Below are positions 62,262 through 64,000 of a stretch of 64,000 nucleotides of DNA, one piece after another. The notes beneath the pieces were generated by a model that did no database searches, had not been told where the DNA came from, and saw only the letters and a list, made by a program, of their open reading frames with translations. The DNA is from Pararge aegeria (lineage: Eukaryota > Arthropoda > Insecta > Lepidoptera > Nymphalidae). A program made the position numbers and the translations under genes. Every line of letters begins with the position of its first letter. Within the stretch, counting starts at the first letter, position 1. The stretch covers positions 10,674,001-10,738,000 of the forward strand of contig NC_053201.1 in NCBI RefSeq assembly GCF_905163445.1. The letters run 5' to 3'.

Positions 62262-62705
62262 GGCCTCTATTTTGACGTCATAACTAGCAGCGGTAAGTGT
62301 TGCGATTTTAAGTTGGAGCTGTTGCTGGGCGGGGCAATTTGGGTTTTTTTTTAATTTCTACACTTTCTCTGCCGCTAAGCGATATAGCGTTCCGATACGA
62401 TGACGCTACAGGTAGTTTTTTTTTTTTTTTTTAAATCTATATTTTTTAAGGGACTTTTATAGGTTACCTATATGTCAGCCCCATCGTTACACACAATATG
62501 AATCCTAAATAAACATAAATCTTAAACTACAACAATTTGAGAGAATCACCAACGAATCTATAAAGTTACAGATAGTACACAGTAGGTGGTTTAATATAAC
62601 TGCCATACTCCCAAACAGGTAAGCACGCTACCATCTTAGACTATGTACCTGTGTACTGTGTAGTTACTTAGAAGGGCAGTGAAGATCTAAAATGCAGTAC
62701 AAAAA
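62262..62705 (+). mobile_element. SINE-B, split by an A/T-rich insertion
   Basis: Head TTTGACGGCCTCTATTTTGA, GGGGCAATTTGGG, then GCCGCTAAGCGATATAGCGT, TCCGATACGATGACGCTACA up to 62412; it resumes at 62592 with TAATATAACTGCCATACTCC and AGCACGCTACCATCTTAGAC. The 62413-62590 segment starts with a T run. Confidence 0.8.
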
Positions 62706-62737
62706 AAAAAATTATAGTCATTAAAAATTAAGTATAA

Positions 62738-62925
62738 ATAAATATACTACGACAATACACACATCGCCATCTAGCCCCCAAGTAAGCGTAGCTTGTGCTA
62801 AGATGACTGATGAATACATTCATGGAAACACTCACACATTGAAAACCATTCACGGTCATCACAAAAATATTTTCCAGTTAATCAAACTCACGGCCTAGGA
62901 CTCAGAAAGCAGCGTCGCAGGCATA
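62738..62925 (-). mobile_element. SINE-A, head incomplete
   Basis: TACTACGACAATACACACAT, CCATCTAGCCCCCAAGTAAG, CGGCCTAGGACTCAGAAAGC; box B has been deleted and box A is lost. Confidence 0.88.
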
Positions 62926-63197
62926 GATTAATATTATTTTCTTAGAAGTACCCTCAACTCCTAGAGAATACAGTTCTCAAATTCTCATTAACATTAGCGA
63001 AATTTGAATGGGATGTGAGATGGAACTAAACCGGTCATCACGATCACGTCAATAATGACTTGGGTATTAATAGCGCGAGAAATTAAACAGATTACAGCGT
63101 GTAACGTATCTTGCGGATTGCGTAAACAGTGATAAATTAATAAAGACAGTTTTCATCGCAAACGGTTGCATCTATTAATATAAGAATTTATGAGCAC
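62926..63197. other. No recognised feature (within intron 2)
   Basis: AT-rich spacer. Confidence 0.45.
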
Positions 63198-63262
63198 TCT
63201 GACGGTGGCGCAGTGGTGAAAGGTCTGGGGTTCGAACTCTGGCTCGACGATTTGCATCATCA
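63198..63262 (+). mobile_element. tRNA-like SINE head of a fourth type
   Basis: ACGGTGGCGCAGTGGTGAAA (box A TGGCGCAGTGGT) and GGGGTTCGAACTCTGGCTCG (box B GGTTCGAACTC) at the usual spacing, followed by ATTTGCATCATCATC. It is not joined to a SINE-A, B or C body. Confidence 0.6.
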
Positions 63263-63517
63263 TCTTAAATCGTAAGTTGTGTCAGGATAATAATAATGAT
63301 AAAATCTTTTATTTGGGATAAAAACAACACATAGCAATTAACATATAAAGTACGAGTTACACAAAAAAAAAAGTTATCATTAACAACTTAAACTTTTTTT
63401 TAAATAAAATTTTAAATCTTAAAATTAGGTTACAAAATAAATATGCTAAAAACAAACAAATATAGTTCCCTATCGACAGTGACATATCTGTGGTGTTGTT
63501 CCTCCCAAACAGAGTAT

Positions 63518-63582
63518 CGCCTCAGCGTTATGCTGTAGCAGTAGTTTTATGATCACTGCTACAGCGCTGATTTTCAGGCGAC
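63518..63582. repeat. Stable hairpin sequence
   Basis: An 11-bp perfect stem GCTGTAGCAGT (63532-63542) and ACTGCTACAGC (63555-63565) around a 12-nt loop. Outer sequence CGCCTCAGCG and CGCTGATTTTCAGGCG can extend it with bulges. Confidence 0.75.
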
Positions 63583-63714
63583 CTCTCTCTTCAGGATCAG
63601 GAATTCCCTCCCTGCTAGTACGAGTATATATCACTCAAAATCACTAGTGTCACAATTTAAAAAAATCGTTTTTTGCGTGTGTGTGTATAATATAAAGTTA
63701 TTTATTAGGTTTTG

Positions 63715-64000
63715 CGGAAGCGGTGATATAGTTCGTCTTAACTTTGCGGAGGCCGAGTTCGAATCCTAGCATGCACCTCTAACTTTTCTAAGTTATGTGC
63801 GTTTTGAGTAATTAAAATATCACTTGCTTCAGCGGTAAAGGAAAATATCGTGAGGAAACCTGCATGCCTGATAATTCTACATAATGTTCTCAAAGGTGTG
63901 TGGAGTCCACCAATCCGCACAGGGCCAGCGTGGTGGACTACCTATTCTCATTGTTGCAGGAGACCTGTGCTCTTTAGTGGGCCGGTAATGGGTTGACGTT
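63715..64000 (+). mobile_element. SINE-C, running to the window edge
   Basis: GCGGAAGCGGTGATATAGTT, GCCGAGTTCGAATCCTAGCA (box B), GTTATGTGCGTTTTGAGTAA, GAGGAAACCTGCATGCCTGA, CACCAATCCGCACAGGGCCA and GTGGGCCGGTAATGGGTTGA. The tail lies beyond 64000. Confidence 0.92.

Larger units (their letters stand above)
50413..64000 (+). other. Intron 2 of the guanylate cyclase gene, open at the window edge
   Basis: At least 13,588 bp. It starts GTGAGTAC and no acceptor followed by ANF-receptor-like coding sequence was found before 64000. The continuing frame would begin in phase 1. Its content is the repeats listed separately; an unrelated nested gene was looked for and not found. Confidence 0.6.

Noticed and set aside
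1..64000. CRISPR arrays, bacterial operons, riboswitches
   Set aside because: No regularly spaced repeats and no bacterial gene organisation; the window is clearly eukaryotic.

Overview
This is an insect nuclear genome window, most likely from a butterfly or moth. It is AT-rich (estimated by eye, not computed), has no operons or compact genes, and is packed with repeats whose form is typical of Lepidoptera: three abundant tRNA-derived SINEs, RTE-type and CR1/Jockey-group LINE 3' ends, small Helitrons and hAT-like MITEs. Species cannot be fixed from this sequence alone. Repeat family names here are working labels (SINE-A, SINE-B, SINE-C, LINE1, LINE2, repeat D, repeat X); I had no library to name them formally.

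Only one gene is well supported: the 5' end of a receptor-type (natriuretic-peptide-receptor-like) guanylate cyclase on the + strand. A splice acceptor at 48331-48332 opens an exon with 5' UTR, the start codon at 48429, a signal peptide and a Cys-rich segment. A phase-0 intron of 1,614 bp follows (48609-50222). The second coding exon (50223-50412) carries the first part of the extracellular ligand-binding domain and ends at a GTGAGT donor in phase 1. No further exon is seen up to 64000, so the next intron is at least 13.6 kb and the kinase-homology and cyclase domains lie outside the window.

Layout: 0-10 kb is a mosaic of SINEs, RTE debris, four hAT-like MITE copies, a 230-bp near-perfect palindrome and a second palindromic MITE. 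10-19 kb is mostly unrecognised AT-rich DNA with a young RTE insertion at 15.26 kb and a GT microsatellite at 18.9 kb. 19-31 kb is dense nested SINE/LINE sequence, including a roughly 2.6-kb region bounded by inverted arms. 31-41 kb holds RTE fragments, a broken local duplication, a target-site-flanked poly(A) retroinsertion, a tail-to-tail SINE palindrome and two more hAT-like MITEs. 41-48 kb is gene-free, with a Helitron, a tandemly repeated element and a Penelope-like fragment carrying a recognisable hammerhead ribozyme. 48-64 kb is the guanylate cyclase start and its large repeat-filled intron, with an RTE insertion, a complete small Helitron and SINE-in-SINE nesting.

The strongest observations are the hammerhead motif at 44421-44462, a coherent hAT-like MITE family (four of six copies with exact or one-mismatch 8-bp target-site duplications), the complete Helitron at 52671-53061, and two RTE copies with exact target-site duplications. 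I see no intact tRNA, rRNA, CRISPR array or complete transposase/reverse transcriptase gene.
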